This document shows positions 43,795 through 53,193 of a stretch of DNA of 64,000 bases, piece after piece. Source of the stretch: Aquirufa aurantiipilula (GTDB lineage: Bacteria; Bacteroidota; Bacteroidia; Cytophagales; Spirosomataceae); NCBI RefSeq assembly GCF_019923745.1, contig NZ_JAANOG010000011.1:36198-100197 (forward strand), read 5' to 3'. A program made the position numbers and the translations under genes. Every line of letters begins with the position of its first letter. Position 1 is the stretch's first letter. The notes beneath the pieces were generated by a model that was not told the origin of the DNA, did no database searches, and saw only the letters and a list, made by a program, of their open reading frames with translations.

Positions 43795-46700
43795 TCAGGC
43801 ATATTGTACTTGAACCGCCTCTTCAAAGCGATGCAAAGCCTGTTTCAATAATTCTATTTCCAATTCAAATTCTTTGAAATCACAGACCTTGGCCTTAGCC
43901 TCAATCTTTTTACATATCGTATACACCTCGGCTGCACCAAGTGTACCTGAATTACCCTTCAAAGTGTGTAGTTCCGATTGAACTCCCTTACAATCATTCT
44001 TCTGGTAAGCACTTTCAGCATCTTGGATTTGCTGCTTGGCCTCATGAATAAAATCACACAACATACTTTTTACAAAACCCTCATCCCCTCCAGTGGCTTC
44101 CAATAAAGAATCCAAGGCCTCTTGGTCAATGGGATTAACGGAATGTTCTTCACTGAATACTTCCTGTTTCACATGGGGTTTTACTCCCTTTTTAACCCAA
44201 TGATTCACCATTTGAATCAGTTGTTGAGCTCGAATAGGTTTAGCCAAATAATCGTCCATACCCACCGCTAAAAAGCGTTCACGGTCTTCTTTCATGGCAT
44301 AGGCAGTCATGGCAACTATCGGTGGCAAGCTAGCTAATCCCAATTGCTTCAAATGTTGGGTTGTCTGCATTCCATCCATTTCTGGCATTTGGATATCCAT
44401 CAAAATCAAATCAAACTCATGCGTTTTGCTCAATAAATGAATCGCATCCTTTCCACTGGAGGCTGTTTGAACAATACATCCCGCTTTAGCCAATATCTGT
44501 GAAGCCACCTTTCGATTGGTGGAATTATCATCGACCAACAAAATATGGGGTTGTATATCTTCTAATTTTCCTTGGATCACAAATTTGTCAGCTTCCTTAT
44601 TTCGCTGCACCAATTCTTGCTTTCCTACTTTCAAATGTACTTTAAACCAAAAAGTACTACCCTTGCCCAAAGTAGATTCTACTCCTATTTCCCCTTGCAT
44701 CATTTTACAGAATTCACGGGAAATCGCTAAACCTAAACCAGTACCACCGTATACTTTAGAAGTGGAATTATCTAATTGCTGAAATGCACTAAACAAAATC
44801 TTTAAGTTTTCAGGACTAATGCCTATACCTGTATCTTGAACTTTCACCACTAAATCCAAGGACTCTTGGGTGATATTTTCTCCTGAAACATCTATACTCA
44901 CTTTCCCTTGTTCCGTAAATTTCAAGGCATTGGATGTCAAATTGGAAAGAATTTGTAACAATCTTGTTTCATCCGCTACCACAACCTCAGGTAAATCTTT
45001 GGATAAATGATATTCCAAGGTATTACCTTTCTGACAAGCCACTTGGGAAAATAAGGCCATCAATCGATCCAAAACATCATCTAAAACAATGTCATTAGGA
45101 TGTAACACCATCTTACCGGCTTCAATTTTGGCTAAATCCAAAATATCATTTAAGATATGAAGTAGCGTTTCTGAGGATTTTTTGATGGTTTGAACGTAAT
45201 CTACTTGGTCTTCATTTAAAGGCGTGTCACTTAATAAATCTACCATGCCTATCACTCCATTCATTGGTGTACGAATCTCATGACTCATATTGGCCAGAAA
45301 TTGTTCTTTTACTTTTAAAGACCGTTCTGCTTGTTCACGTGCTTCCACTAAGGCATGTTGGTATTTCTTCAAATCCGTAATATCTCTGGCGATACCCGAA
45401 ACTTCTTCAATCGTCCCATGTTCTAAAAAAATGGGATTCAAATAAATTTCAAGCCACTTCTCCTCCCCTGTCTTGGTTAATAGCTCCAATTCAAAGTGCT
45501 GTTTTTGACCTCTAAAAGCCATCTTGTAACCTTCCTCCATACGTCTACGCTCTGGCGGAGCCAACAGCTGAAAACCCATTTTTTCAGCGCTGATATTTAT
45601 CTGAGGACTTATACTGATTTGTTCAACCAATAAATCCGAATACTCGTGGTTAAAACTGGTCAAAAACAAGCGTTTATTCACTGACCACATCAAGTGGGAA
45701 CTACCCTCAAAAATGGCATTCAAACGAGCGGTTTCACGGGCCAAAGCCTCTTCTGCTTGTTTTCTAGCAATAGCTAAAGCAACCTGTCCAGAGATAAAGT
45801 CCAATAACTCCAAATCTCGGTTTTCGTACTTATTAGAACGCTCGTAAGACTTGACTCCAATTATCCCCGTTACCCGATCGCCAATTCTCAGCGGTACACA
45901 AAGCATGACTTTAGGGACAACACCATAGAGGTAAATTTTCTTCTCATTGGCCAATTGATGTATATCATCATCATGCAAAATCAAAGGTTTATTGGCCATG
46001 ATGGCATATTCCGTCAATCCATTACCCAATTTTCTTTTGGTAAAATGGACCCTGGAATTAAAATACTCATCCACATAATAGGGGAAATACAAAAAACTTT
46101 TCCCTGGGTCATATTGTGCAATGAAGAAATTCTTGACATCAATCACTTCCCCCAATTGCTTGTGAATATTGGTATATAAATCATCCAAATTGGATGAATT
46201 GATCGTTACCTGGGCGATGGAAGAGTATAATTTACTGGCTCGTTCTGCACGTACTTTGGCAGTAGAATTATGTAAAATACAACGAAAAGCGGTGGGTACT
46301 CCTTTTTCAAATCGACAAGTAGCTGAACCACTCACATATAATCGTCGACCGTCCTTTCTTCTAAATACAGCAGTAAATTCAGGAATCTCCTTTCCCTTAC
46401 TGAGCAAATCCAATTGCTCCAGGGTGTTGGATGCAAATTCAGGGTGAAGGACATCGAGCAATTTCAAATCTCGTGCCTCATCCTCTGTATAGCCCATGGT
46501 TTCTAACCACGCTCGGTTTACAAAGAGAAAACGACCCGTAATACCTGTAATTTGAATTAAGTCGGTGGTATTATTAATCAAATCCTGCAACTGTGCATTG
46601 GACCGGGTTAAAGCCTCACTTACTTTTTTCCTTTCACTGATATCTTCACCAATGATACTTAAATAGGTCTGTTCGTCTAACTCACTAACAATGGTGGAAT

Positions 46701-47094
46701 TAACTTCCACCCACTTTATTTCTCCGGATTTAGTTACATAAGTTCTTTCTCGCTCTTCAAATAATCCGCCATTGGCAACAGCTTGATTAAATGCTGACCT
46801 TCGAATCTGTCTTTCTTCGATGGGCAATAATGTGGTAAAAAAATCTTTCCCATTTAACTCGTTAGGTTCATAGCCTAAAAGTTTATGGGTATAAACATTA
46901 GCATGGGTGATGGTCCCATCCAGGGCCATGATGATTCCAAAAAGCTTTAAACTTTCTAAAGTACGGATTAGATTCTCTTTAGCCGAGGTCCCCGTAAAGG
47001 TGGACTCCGTCATTTCGAGAACATCCAACTGATTTTTAAGCTGTCTAATTTCCTGAATTAATTCTTCCTTGGATTTCTGTGCCCAACCTGCCAT
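43795..47094 (-). CDS. Hybrid sensor histidine kinase (PAS-PAS-GAF-PAS-HisKA-HATPase-REC-Hpt)
   Basis: A 1099-residue cytoplasmic-looking hybrid kinase with no membrane helices. Domains in order: PAS (about 45-155), PAS (165-280), GAF (295-445), PAS (455-575), HisKA with phospho-acceptor His605 in SHEIRTPMNG, HATPase (700-820; DTGIGIS and GGTGLGLA), receiver with Asp900 in ILMDIQMPEMDG, and C-terminal Hpt with His1043 in LHTLKGNSGT. A complete internal phosphorelay is thus present, but no output regulator is encoded nearby, so the final target is unknown. It is divergent from ksgA and 116 bases upstream of clpB. Confidence 0.93.
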   Translation of the reverse strand: MAGWAQKSKEELIQEIRQLKNQLDVLEMTESTFTGTSAKENLIRTLESLKLFGIIMALDGTITHANVYTHKLLGYEPNELNGKDFFTTLLPIEERQIRRSAFNQAVANGGLFEERERTYVTKSGEIKWVEVNSTIVSELDEQTYLSIIGEDISERKKVSEALTRSNAQLQDLINNTTDLIQITGITGRFLFVNRAWLETMGYTEDEARDLKLLDVLHPEFASNTLEQLDLLSKGKEIPEFTAVFRRKDGRRLYVSGSATCRFEKGVPTAFRCILHNSTAKVRAERASKLYSSIAQVTINSSNLDDLYTNIHKQLGEVIDVKNFFIAQYDPGKSFLYFPYYVDEYFNSRVHFTKRKLGNGLTEYAIMANKPLILHDDDIHQLANEKKIYLYGVVPKVMLCVPLRIGDRVTGIIGVKSYERSNKYENRDLELLDFISGQVALAIARKQAEEALARETARLNAIFEGSSHLMWSVNKRLFLTSFNHEYSDLLVEQISISPQINISAEKMGFQLLAPPERRRMEEGYKMAFRGQKQHFELELLTKTGEEKWLEIYLNPIFLEHGTIEEVSGIARDITDLKKYQHALVEAREQAERSLKVKEQFLANMSHEIRTPMNGVIGMVDLLSDTPLNEDQVDYVQTIKKSSETLLHILNDILDLAKIEAGKMVLHPNDIVLDDVLDRLMALFSQVACQKGNTLEYHLSKDLPEVVVADETRLLQILSNLTSNALKFTEQGKVSIDVSGENITQESLDLVVKVQDTGIGISPENLKILFSAFQQLDNSTSKVYGGTGLGLAISREFCKMMQGEIGVESTLGKGSTFWFKVHLKVGKQELVQRNKEADKFVIQGKLEDIQPHILLVDDNSTNRKVASQILAKAGCIVQTASSGKDAIHLLSKTHEFDLILMDIQMPEMDGMQTTQHLKQLGLASLPPIVAMTAYAMKEDRERFLAVGMDDYLAKPIRAQQLIQMVNHWVKKGVKPHVKQEVFSEEHSVNPIDQEALDSLLEATGGDEGFVKSMLCDFIHEAKQQIQDAESAYQKNDCKGVQSELHTLKGNSGTLGAAEVYTICKKIEAKAKVCDFKEFELEIELLKQALHRFEEAVQVQYA

Positions 47095-47167
47095 GGCTTT
47101 ATTCGACTATTTTGCTTACAATGTACAAAAAAGGGCGTAATTTTACTTCTTAAAGCCCCATCAGCAC

Positions 47168-47950
47168 GTGCAAGTAAGAGCAAAAAAGAGTTTAGGACAA
47201 CATTTTTTAAATGATTTAGACGCAGCCCAGCGTATCGTTAATGGACTGAATCCGCAAGGTGCCTACAAGAAAGTATTAGAGATAGGTCCTGGAATGGGTG
47301 TTTTAACTCAATACTTAGTTAAAAAGAAAGACTACGAGACTTACCTCATTGAAATCGATCAAGAGTCAGTTGCTTACTTAAGAAAGAATTATTTAGAATT
47401 TACCGGACCCCGCTTAATTGATGGGGACTTTTTGAGATACCCACTAGAAAACATCTTTGGAGAGGAAAAATTTGCCATTGTAGGTAATTTCCCCTACTTC
47501 ATTTCGACCCAAATATTTTTTAGGATTTTGGAATACAAAGACCAATGCGTCGAGGTGGTAGGTATGTTACAGAAAGAAGTGGCGGAGCGACTAGCCGCCA
47601 AGTCAGGTAATAAGGATTATGGCATTTTAAGCGTATTACTGCAAGCATTTTATGATGTAGAATACTTGTTTACCTTAGGACCTGAGGTATTTACTCCTCC
47701 TCCAAAAGTTAATTCGGGGGTTATACGTGTTGTAAGAAATTGGGACAAAAAATTAGACTGTGATCCCCAGAAATTCAAGCAAGTGGTAAAAATGGCCTTT
47801 AACCAGCGACGTAAAACATTACGAAATGCCTTAAGAGCCATGCAGTTACCTGACCACCCTCTATTGACCAAAAGAGCCGAGCAATTAGGTGTAGCTGAAT
47901 TTACCGAACTGACCGAATTGTGGAAAGCTAATGGTTATGTAGGAGCATAG
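47168..47950 (+). CDS. ksgA: 16S rRNA dimethyladenosine transferase, GTG start
   Basis: A 260-residue KsgA that dimethylates two adjacent adenosines in helix 45 of 16S rRNA. Motifs: KKSLGQHFLND, the SAM loop LEIGPGMGVLT, LIEIDQES, and the catalytic NFPYFIST (the usual NIPY with Phe). The only start that keeps the conserved N-terminus is GTG at 47168; no in-frame ATG lies upstream. Divergent from the hybrid kinase. Confidence 0.95.
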   Translation: MQVRAKKSLGQHFLNDLDAAQRIVNGLNPQGAYKKVLEIGPGMGVLTQYLVKKKDYETYLIEIDQESVAYLRKNYLEFTGPRLIDGDFLRYPLENIFGEEKFAIVGNFPYFISTQIFFRILEYKDQCVEVVGMLQKEVAERLAAKSGNKDYGILSVLLQAFYDVEYLFTLGPEVFTPPPKVNSGVIRVVRNWDKKLDCDPQKFKQVVKMAFNQRRKTLRNALRAMQLPDHPLLTKRAEQLGVAEFTELTELWKANGYVGA

Positions 47951-48010
47951 CCGAAATCCAGCAAATATTTCTTAATTTAGATACGAAATTTTCAAACCTC
48001 AGCGAAATCC

Positions 48011-49387
48011 ATGGAAGTAGTCAACCCACAACACCTTCCGTTTGAACTCACCAAAGAGTTTTTAGAGGAGATCAAATTACTCATCGTTGAGCAATCCAAT
48101 GAGGCTATTCTAGCTAAAATTGAAGATTTATTTGCAGCAGACATTACCAGTATTTTGGACGAATTGAGTGGCGAAGAAGCCAAATACATCGTTCAATTAC
48201 TTGATACCAAATTAGCTGCTGAAATCATTTCAACCCTGGACTCAGATGACCGTAAAAAGTTTCTGAAAAATTTCAATTCCAAAGAAATTGCAGGTTATAT
48301 CAATGTCATTGATTCAGATGATGCAGTAGATATTTTAAATGAGCAACCTGTTCGTGTTCGTGAAGAAGTTATTGCTTTGCTAAAGGATCGCGAACAAGCA
48401 CGTTTCATCATTGACTTAATGCATTATGATGAAGATTGTGCTGGTGGTTTAATGCAAAAAGAGTTGATCAAAATCAACGTCAAACAAACGGTTACCGAAT
48501 GTGTCGAGGAGATTCGTCGACAAGCCGAAGACGTTGAAAAAGTATATGCTGTGTATGTGGTAGATGATGATGGTTTATTGATGGGAACTGTTTCTTTGAA
48601 AAAAATCATTCTAGCCAAAAGAGGTTCCAAAATTCAAGATGTATTTGATGCCGATGGAATTGTTTCTGTTCAAACCTATATCTCAGGGGAAGAAGTTGCC
48701 GATTTAATGCAAAAATATGACCTAGAGGCCATACCGGTAGTCAATATACAAGGACGATTATTGGGTAGAATCACCATCGATGACGTAGTCGATTTTATTA
48801 CGGAATCCGCACAAGAAGATATTCAGGTCATGGCCGGTATCTCCGAGGACGTAGAAGAAGATGACTCCATTTGGCTTTTGGTACGTTCACGTTTACCTTG
48901 GTTAATTGGAGGCATGGTGGGTAGCTTTTTAGCAGCAAAAATCATTGACCGTTTCGACAGCTCCATCTCATTAATGCCAGCCATTTCAGCCTTTATACCC
49001 TTGATTGGTTCTACTGGTGGTAATGTGGGAATTCAATCTTCTTCATTGATTGTACAAAGTTTGGCAGACAAAAGTGGATTAGACACCACACTTTGGAAAC
49101 GACTTCAAAAAGTGTTGATTGTAGCCTTAATTAATGCTTTAATTGCTGCGGCATTTGCATTTGGATGTTCTATGTTAGTAGATCATGGTGCCATTATGCT
49201 TTCTGTGACCGTTTCCATTTCTTTATTTGCTGTGGTTATGCTGGCATCGCTTATGGGAACACTTACGCCTTTGGTATTGAATCAATTAAATATCAATCCT
49301 GCAGTAGCTAGTGGGCCATTCATTACCACAACCAATGACATTCTAGGTTATGGGGTTTATTTCCTCATCGTCTATTTATTGCTCTAA
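48011..49387 (+). CDS. mgtE: Magnesium transporter MgtE
   Basis: A 458-residue MgtE: N-terminal superhelical domain (about 1-135), tandem CBS domains (140-260, including YAVYVVDDDGLLMGTVSLKK split over strands) and five C-terminal membrane helices with STGGNVGIQSS and PAVASGPFITTTNDILGY lining the pore. It is a Mg2+-gated Mg2+ channel of the inner membrane. No Mg riboswitch can be recognised in the 60 bases upstream. dtd follows after one base. Confidence 0.95.
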   Translation: MEVVNPQHLPFELTKEFLEEIKLLIVEQSNEAILAKIEDLFAADITSILDELSGEEAKYIVQLLDTKLAAEIISTLDSDDRKKFLKNFNSKEIAGYINVIDSDDAVDILNEQPVRVREEVIALLKDREQARFIIDLMHYDEDCAGGLMQKELIKINVKQTVTECVEEIRRQAEDVEKVYAVYVVDDDGLLMGTVSLKKIILAKRGSKIQDVFDADGIVSVQTYISGEEVADLMQKYDLEAIPVVNIQGRLLGRITIDDVVDFITESAQEDIQVMAGISEDVEEDDSIWLLVRSRLPWLIGGMVGSFLAAKIIDRFDSSISLMPAISAFIPLIGSTGGNVGIQSSSLIVQSLADKSGLDTTLWKRLQKVLIVALINALIAAAFAFGCSMLVDHGAIMLSVTVSISLFAVVMLASLMGTLTPLVLNQLNINPAVASGPFITTTNDILGYGVYFLIVYLLL

Positions 49388-49388
49388 C

Positions 49389-49841
49389 ATGCTGGCTGTC
49401 ATTCAACGTGTTTCGGAAGCTAAAGTTGAAATTGAGGGTAAAATCAATGCCCAAATTCAACAAGGTTTTTTGATTTTATTAGGAATTCATCAGGCTGATA
49501 ATGAGGCTGATTGTCAATATTTGGCTAATAAAATCAGCGCTCTTCGCATTTTTTCAGATTCAGAAGGCAAAATGAATCTAGACATTACAGCGGTGGATGG
49601 TCGCATTATCTTGGTTAGTCAATTTACTCTGCATGCTCAGACAAAAAAAGGGAATCGACCAAGTTTTATAGAAGCTGCAAGACCTGAGCAAGCCATTCCC
49701 TTATACCACCAACTCATTGAATTACTGGAAAGCAAATTGGGCTTTCCCATACAAACTGGGCAATTTGGTGCTGATATGCAAGTAAGCCTTGTCAATGACG
49801 GCCCAGTCACCATCATAATCGATTCACAACACCCAAACTAA
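49389..49841 (+). CDS. dtd: D-aminoacyl-tRNA deacylase
   Basis: A 150-residue DTD that frees D-amino acids from tRNA. Both diagnostic motifs are present: SQFTLHAQTKKGNRPSF and the C-terminal NDGPVT with the cross-subunit Gly-cisPro pair. The ATG at 49389 gives the conserved MLAVIQRVSEAKVE start. Overlaps the following pyrophosphohydrolase gene by one base; preceded by mgtE. Confidence 0.95.
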   Translation: MLAVIQRVSEAKVEIEGKINAQIQQGFLILLGIHQADNEADCQYLANKISALRIFSDSEGKMNLDITAVDGRIILVSQFTLHAQTKKGNRPSFIEAARPEQAIPLYHQLIELLESKLGFPIQTGQFGADMQVSLVNDGPVTIIIDSQHPN

Positions 49842-50170
49842 TGACGATACAAGAAGCACAGGAACAAGTTGACCAATGGATTAAAACAGTCGGGGTTCGT
49901 TATTTCAATGAACTGACCAACATGGCCATGCTAACGGAAGAAGTAGGAGAAGTGGCTCGTATCATCGCCAGAAGGTATGGAGAACAGTCAGAGAAAGAAT
50001 CTGACAAACAAAAAGATTTAGGGGATGAAATGGCGGATGTCTTATTTGTATTAATTTGTTTGGCCAATCAAACAGGCATTGATTTGGAGAAAGCTTTGAA
50101 ACAAAATTTAGCCAAAAAAACAATTAGAGATCAAGATCGCCACCACAACAATCCGAAACTAAAAGCATGA
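49841..50170 (+). CDS. MazG-like nucleotide pyrophosphohydrolase
   Basis: A 109-residue all-alpha NTP pyrophosphatase of the MazG superfamily. The metal-binding Glu/Asp residues are in LTEEVGEVARII and GDEMADVLFVLI. It would hydrolyse nucleoside triphosphates to monophosphates, removing damaged or excess nucleotides. It is wedged between dtd (1-base overlap) and a dehydrogenase (4-base overlap), a common house-cleaning context; substrate not predictable. Confidence 0.88.
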   Translation: MTIQEAQEQVDQWIKTVGVRYFNELTNMAMLTEEVGEVARIIARRYGEQSEKESDKQKDLGDEMADVLFVLICLANQTGIDLEKALKQNLAKKTIRDQDRHHNNPKLKA

Positions 50171-51111
50171 AAATCGTAATATTAGATGGCTTAGCCTTAT
50201 TTCAACATGATATTCCAAGAACTTCATTGATTAATTTGGGAGAAGTGGATTTCTATGAAAAAACAAGTGAAGCTGATATTACTTTACGAGATCCCAATGC
50301 CACTGTTTTAGTAACCAATAAATGCTTGGTCAATGAGAAAGCATTATCCCATTTCACTCAGCTGAAATTAGTGCTCGTAGCAGCCACAGGTTATAATTCC
50401 GTGAATATTCAAGCATGTAAAGCGAGAGGAATTCAAGTATCCAATGTTCCTGCTTATGGAACCTACTCGGTGGCGCAACATACCTTGGCTCTTTTATTGG
50501 CATTTAGCAATCGCGTAGAACATCATAATCAATCAGTACAAGCAGGAGAATGGAGCAAAAATGATTGGTCATATTCTTTGAGTCCCTTAACTGAATGGGC
50601 CGATAAGAAAATGGGGATTATTGGTATGGGGAACATTGGGCAATGTTTTGCTAACATGGCTGAAAGCTTAGGAATGCAGATATATTATCACCACACCCGT
50701 GATTTACAATTAAAAAACAGAACCTATTTATCGAAAAAAGAATTAGCACAAACCTGCGATGTTATCAGTTTGCATTGCCCTTTAAATCCACAAACAGATC
50801 AAATCATCAATGCCGAATTTCTTTCTTGGATGCCTAAACATGCTGTTTTAATCAATAGCTCTCGCGGAGGACTGGTGGATACTTTGGCATTGGCAGAAGC
50901 AGTACAAGAAAAACGAATTGCAGCTGCCTTATTGGATGTATTAGACCAAGAACCACCGGCTAGCCATCATCCATTAATTGGTATTCCCAATATCTATATT
51001 ACCCCACACAATGCTTGGCTGAGTCTAGAGTCGAGAACGAGAATCATACAAAGTCTCACCTCTACTTTAAGGGGATTTTTAGCAGGAAAAGCGATTAATC
51101 AGGTGAATTAA
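50167..51111 (+). CDS. D-isomer 2-hydroxyacid dehydrogenase (glycerate dehydrogenase-like)
   Basis: A 314-residue NAD-dependent dehydrogenase. Cofactor motif GIIGMGNIGQCFAN, catalytic Arg in INSSRGGLVD, Glu in LDQEPPASHHP and His in ITPHNAWLS. The PPASHHP segment is typical of glycerate/hydroxypyruvate reductases. It is the third gene of the dtd unit. Its stop codon overlaps the stop of the convergent lipoprotein gene by three bases. It is not closely similar to the SerA/PdxB-like enzyme at 10918-11844. Confidence 0.85.
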   Translation: MKIVILDGLALFQHDIPRTSLINLGEVDFYEKTSEADITLRDPNATVLVTNKCLVNEKALSHFTQLKLVLVAATGYNSVNIQACKARGIQVSNVPAYGTYSVAQHTLALLLAFSNRVEHHNQSVQAGEWSKNDWSYSLSPLTEWADKKMGIIGMGNIGQCFANMAESLGMQIYYHHTRDLQLKNRTYLSKKELAQTCDVISLHCPLNPQTDQIINAEFLSWMPKHAVLINSSRGGLVDTLALAEAVQEKRIAAALLDVLDQEPPASHHPLIGIPNIYITPHNAWLSLESRTRIIQSLTSTLRGFLAGKAINQVN

Positions 51112-51797
51112 GGCTTTTTCTTAACAGAAGGAACTTGTGTTTTGGTGATATGCTTTCCCATGGATTGACCTTCCGATTTTGAAGGAACATATGGTTTCAC
51201 AATGGCCAATTGATCCAAACTTGGATTTAATTTTTGAATTAAAGGATGGCGAATATCAAATTCTGCTTCTCCAGAAATTTGACTGTATTCCATATCCGAT
51301 AATCCCTCATGTTGGTTTTCTGAATTACTAAATTGAACCACATGGGTCAAATTATCGCCACCTAATTTGCCGCCTTCCCAACTTACTACCATACCTCCAT
51401 TTACCCAATTAAATCCAGAAATTGTAAAGTTTTTCTGATTTAACTTCTCCACATCAAGAACTTTCAAACCCAAGTATAAACCTGAATTCGTTTTCCATAA
51501 AGATTGTTTTCCAAGTACAGAAACATCCAAAATTTGCCCCTGATGGTACATGATGTACACTTGCTTATTGGTATTAGGGTATAAAATGGAACCCCTTAAG
51601 GTATCTTCATTTAATATCCAACTTGTATCAGCCACTAAGGATTCTTTGCCGTACTGTGCTTGCAAACCAGCTAGATCTTTACATGCCAACACATCATTTA
51701 AGATTAAATTAGGAACTAGCGTTTCTTGATTTTCAGATTTCGATGATTGACAAGAAAGTACCGCTAGCAGCACAATGGAATACAAGTAATTTTTCAT
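51108..51797 (-). CDS. Lipoprotein of unknown function
   Basis: A 229-residue protein with a short signal ending in a lipobox (LLAVLSC, Cys16). The mature protein is beta-rich with a GISGFNWVNGGMVVSWEGGK-like middle part and no catalytic motif that I recognise. An ATG 17 codons upstream is possible but would put the signal peptide inside the chain. The stop overlaps that of the convergent dehydrogenase gene. Confidence 0.65.
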   Translation of the reverse strand: MKNYLYSIVLLAVLSCQSSKSENQETLVPNLILNDVLACKDLAGLQAQYGKESLVADTSWILNEDTLRGSILYPNTNKQVYIMYHQGQILDVSVLGKQSLWKTNSGLYLGLKVLDVEKLNQKNFTISGFNWVNGGMVVSWEGGKLGGDNLTHVVQFSNSENQHEGLSDMEYSQISGEAEFDIRHPLIQKLNPSLDQLAIVKPYVPSKSEGQSMGKHITKTQVPSVKKKP

Positions 51798-51885
51798 ACA
51801 AATTAGAAATGATCGAACTAAATTAGACAAATCTATTTGATGAAACAATGACTTAGATCAGTCTGAACCCAATCCCAATAATCCG

Positions 51886-53190
51886 CTAAAATAGGATAAG
51901 ATCCAAAACTAAGACACCAATAAGTCCAGTAATGGAAACTAAGGTATCCATCATGGTCCAAGAGCGAATTGTATCTTTAAAATTCAAAGAAAAATATTCT
52001 CTAAATAGCCAAAATCCTGTATCGTTCACATGAGAAAACATCATACTTCCGGCACCCAAAGCTAAAACCATCAAATTAGGATCCGCTGTAGAATTCACTA
52101 AGATTACTTTCATAAAGCCTGCTGCAGTAATACCTGCCACGGTAGATGAACCTACGCAAACTCGAATGATAGCAGCCATAGCCCATCCTAATACATAAAC
52201 ATTCATGGAAGATGAACCCAGATTATCCGCCACGGCCTGACTAACTCCTGCCACAACTAAAACCTGTTTTAAGGCTCCTGCACCTCCAAAAATCAATAAT
52301 ATTCCAGCGATATCTTTGATGGATATCAAAGAGGAGCTTACTAATTCATCCGAAGAAAATCCTATTCTTTTTAAAAGTATCCCAGCCAACAATACTGACA
52401 TAAATAGTGAAAATATGGGATTGGATAAATAAGCCGCTAATGAGGGGAAATATGGGGCACCAAATGACCCAAGAGCTAATAAAAATATTGGAAATAATAC
52501 AATCAAAAAACTAGAAAAGGTAGATAAACTACGCTCCTGAGGGCTATTGTCATCACGAACAAAAATAAATGCTTGATTGGCTGGTGTTGTGATATTTTTT
52601 GTTGTCATACCATACCATAAACCAGATACTAAAATAGCGGGTATGGCTATGGCTATTCCATATAACATGGTTTTAGATAAATCTGCTTCAAACTCCATCA
52701 TGATAGCAAGAGGTGCTGGATGCGGAGGCAAATATCCTTGTGTAACAGTTAAAGAGGCTAACATGGGTAATGCCAAAAAAGTAGCAGGTTGCTTTAATTT
52801 AGCCGCAGCAGTAATGACTAATGGGGCCAACAACATAAAAGCGACCGAATAAAAAAGAGGCAGACCCACTAAAAAACCCGCCATCATAAAAGCAATTCGG
52901 GCATATCGAGTGCCAGCTAGCTTTAATAAAACTTCGGTCATGTTTTGTGCTGCACCACTGATTCCTACCCATTTACCTAAAATCGACCCAAAAGCCAAAA
53001 TTCCGGCTATAGAACCTAAGGTACTACCCATCCCCTCTTGAATGGCTTTAAAAATAAGGTCGGGACTAATTTGAAAGGCAACTCCAGCCAAGATACTGAC
53101 TCCAACAAAAGCTACAAATGGCGGTAATTTTAGCCAGGTCATAGCTAAAACCAAAGAAACAATAGCTCCAAACGTAATCAGAAATAGCAT
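51886..53190 (-). CDS. GntP-family gluconate:H+ symporter-like permease
   Basis: A 434-residue membrane protein with 12 or more helices. Conserved GntP features are LVLAMTWLKLPPFVAF near the start, YLPPHPAPLAIMMEFEAD, VGSSTVAGITAAG and the C-terminal FSHVNDTGFWLFREYF. The family imports gluconate and related sugar acids, which would fit the pentonate/hexonate-type enzymes near 38 kb though they are 13 kb away. The GT9 gene is 3 bases upstream on the same strand. Confidence 0.9.
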   Translation of the reverse strand: MLFLITFGAIVSLVLAMTWLKLPPFVAFVGVSILAGVAFQISPDLIFKAIQEGMGSTLGSIAGILAFGSILGKWVGISGAAQNMTEVLLKLAGTRYARIAFMMAGFLVGLPLFYSVAFMLLAPLVITAAAKLKQPATFLALPMLASLTVTQGYLPPHPAPLAIMMEFEADLSKTMLYGIAIAIPAILVSGLWYGMTTKNITTPANQAFIFVRDDNSPQERSLSTFSSFLIVLFPIFLLALGSFGAPYFPSLAAYLSNPIFSLFMSVLLAGILLKRIGFSSDELVSSSLISIKDIAGILLIFGGAGALKQVLVVAGVSQAVADNLGSSSMNVYVLGWAMAAIIRVCVGSSTVAGITAAGFMKVILVNSTADPNLMVLALGAGSMMFSHVNDTGFWLFREYFSLNFKDTIRSWTMMDTLVSITGLIGVLVLDLILF

Positions 53191-53193
53191 AGG

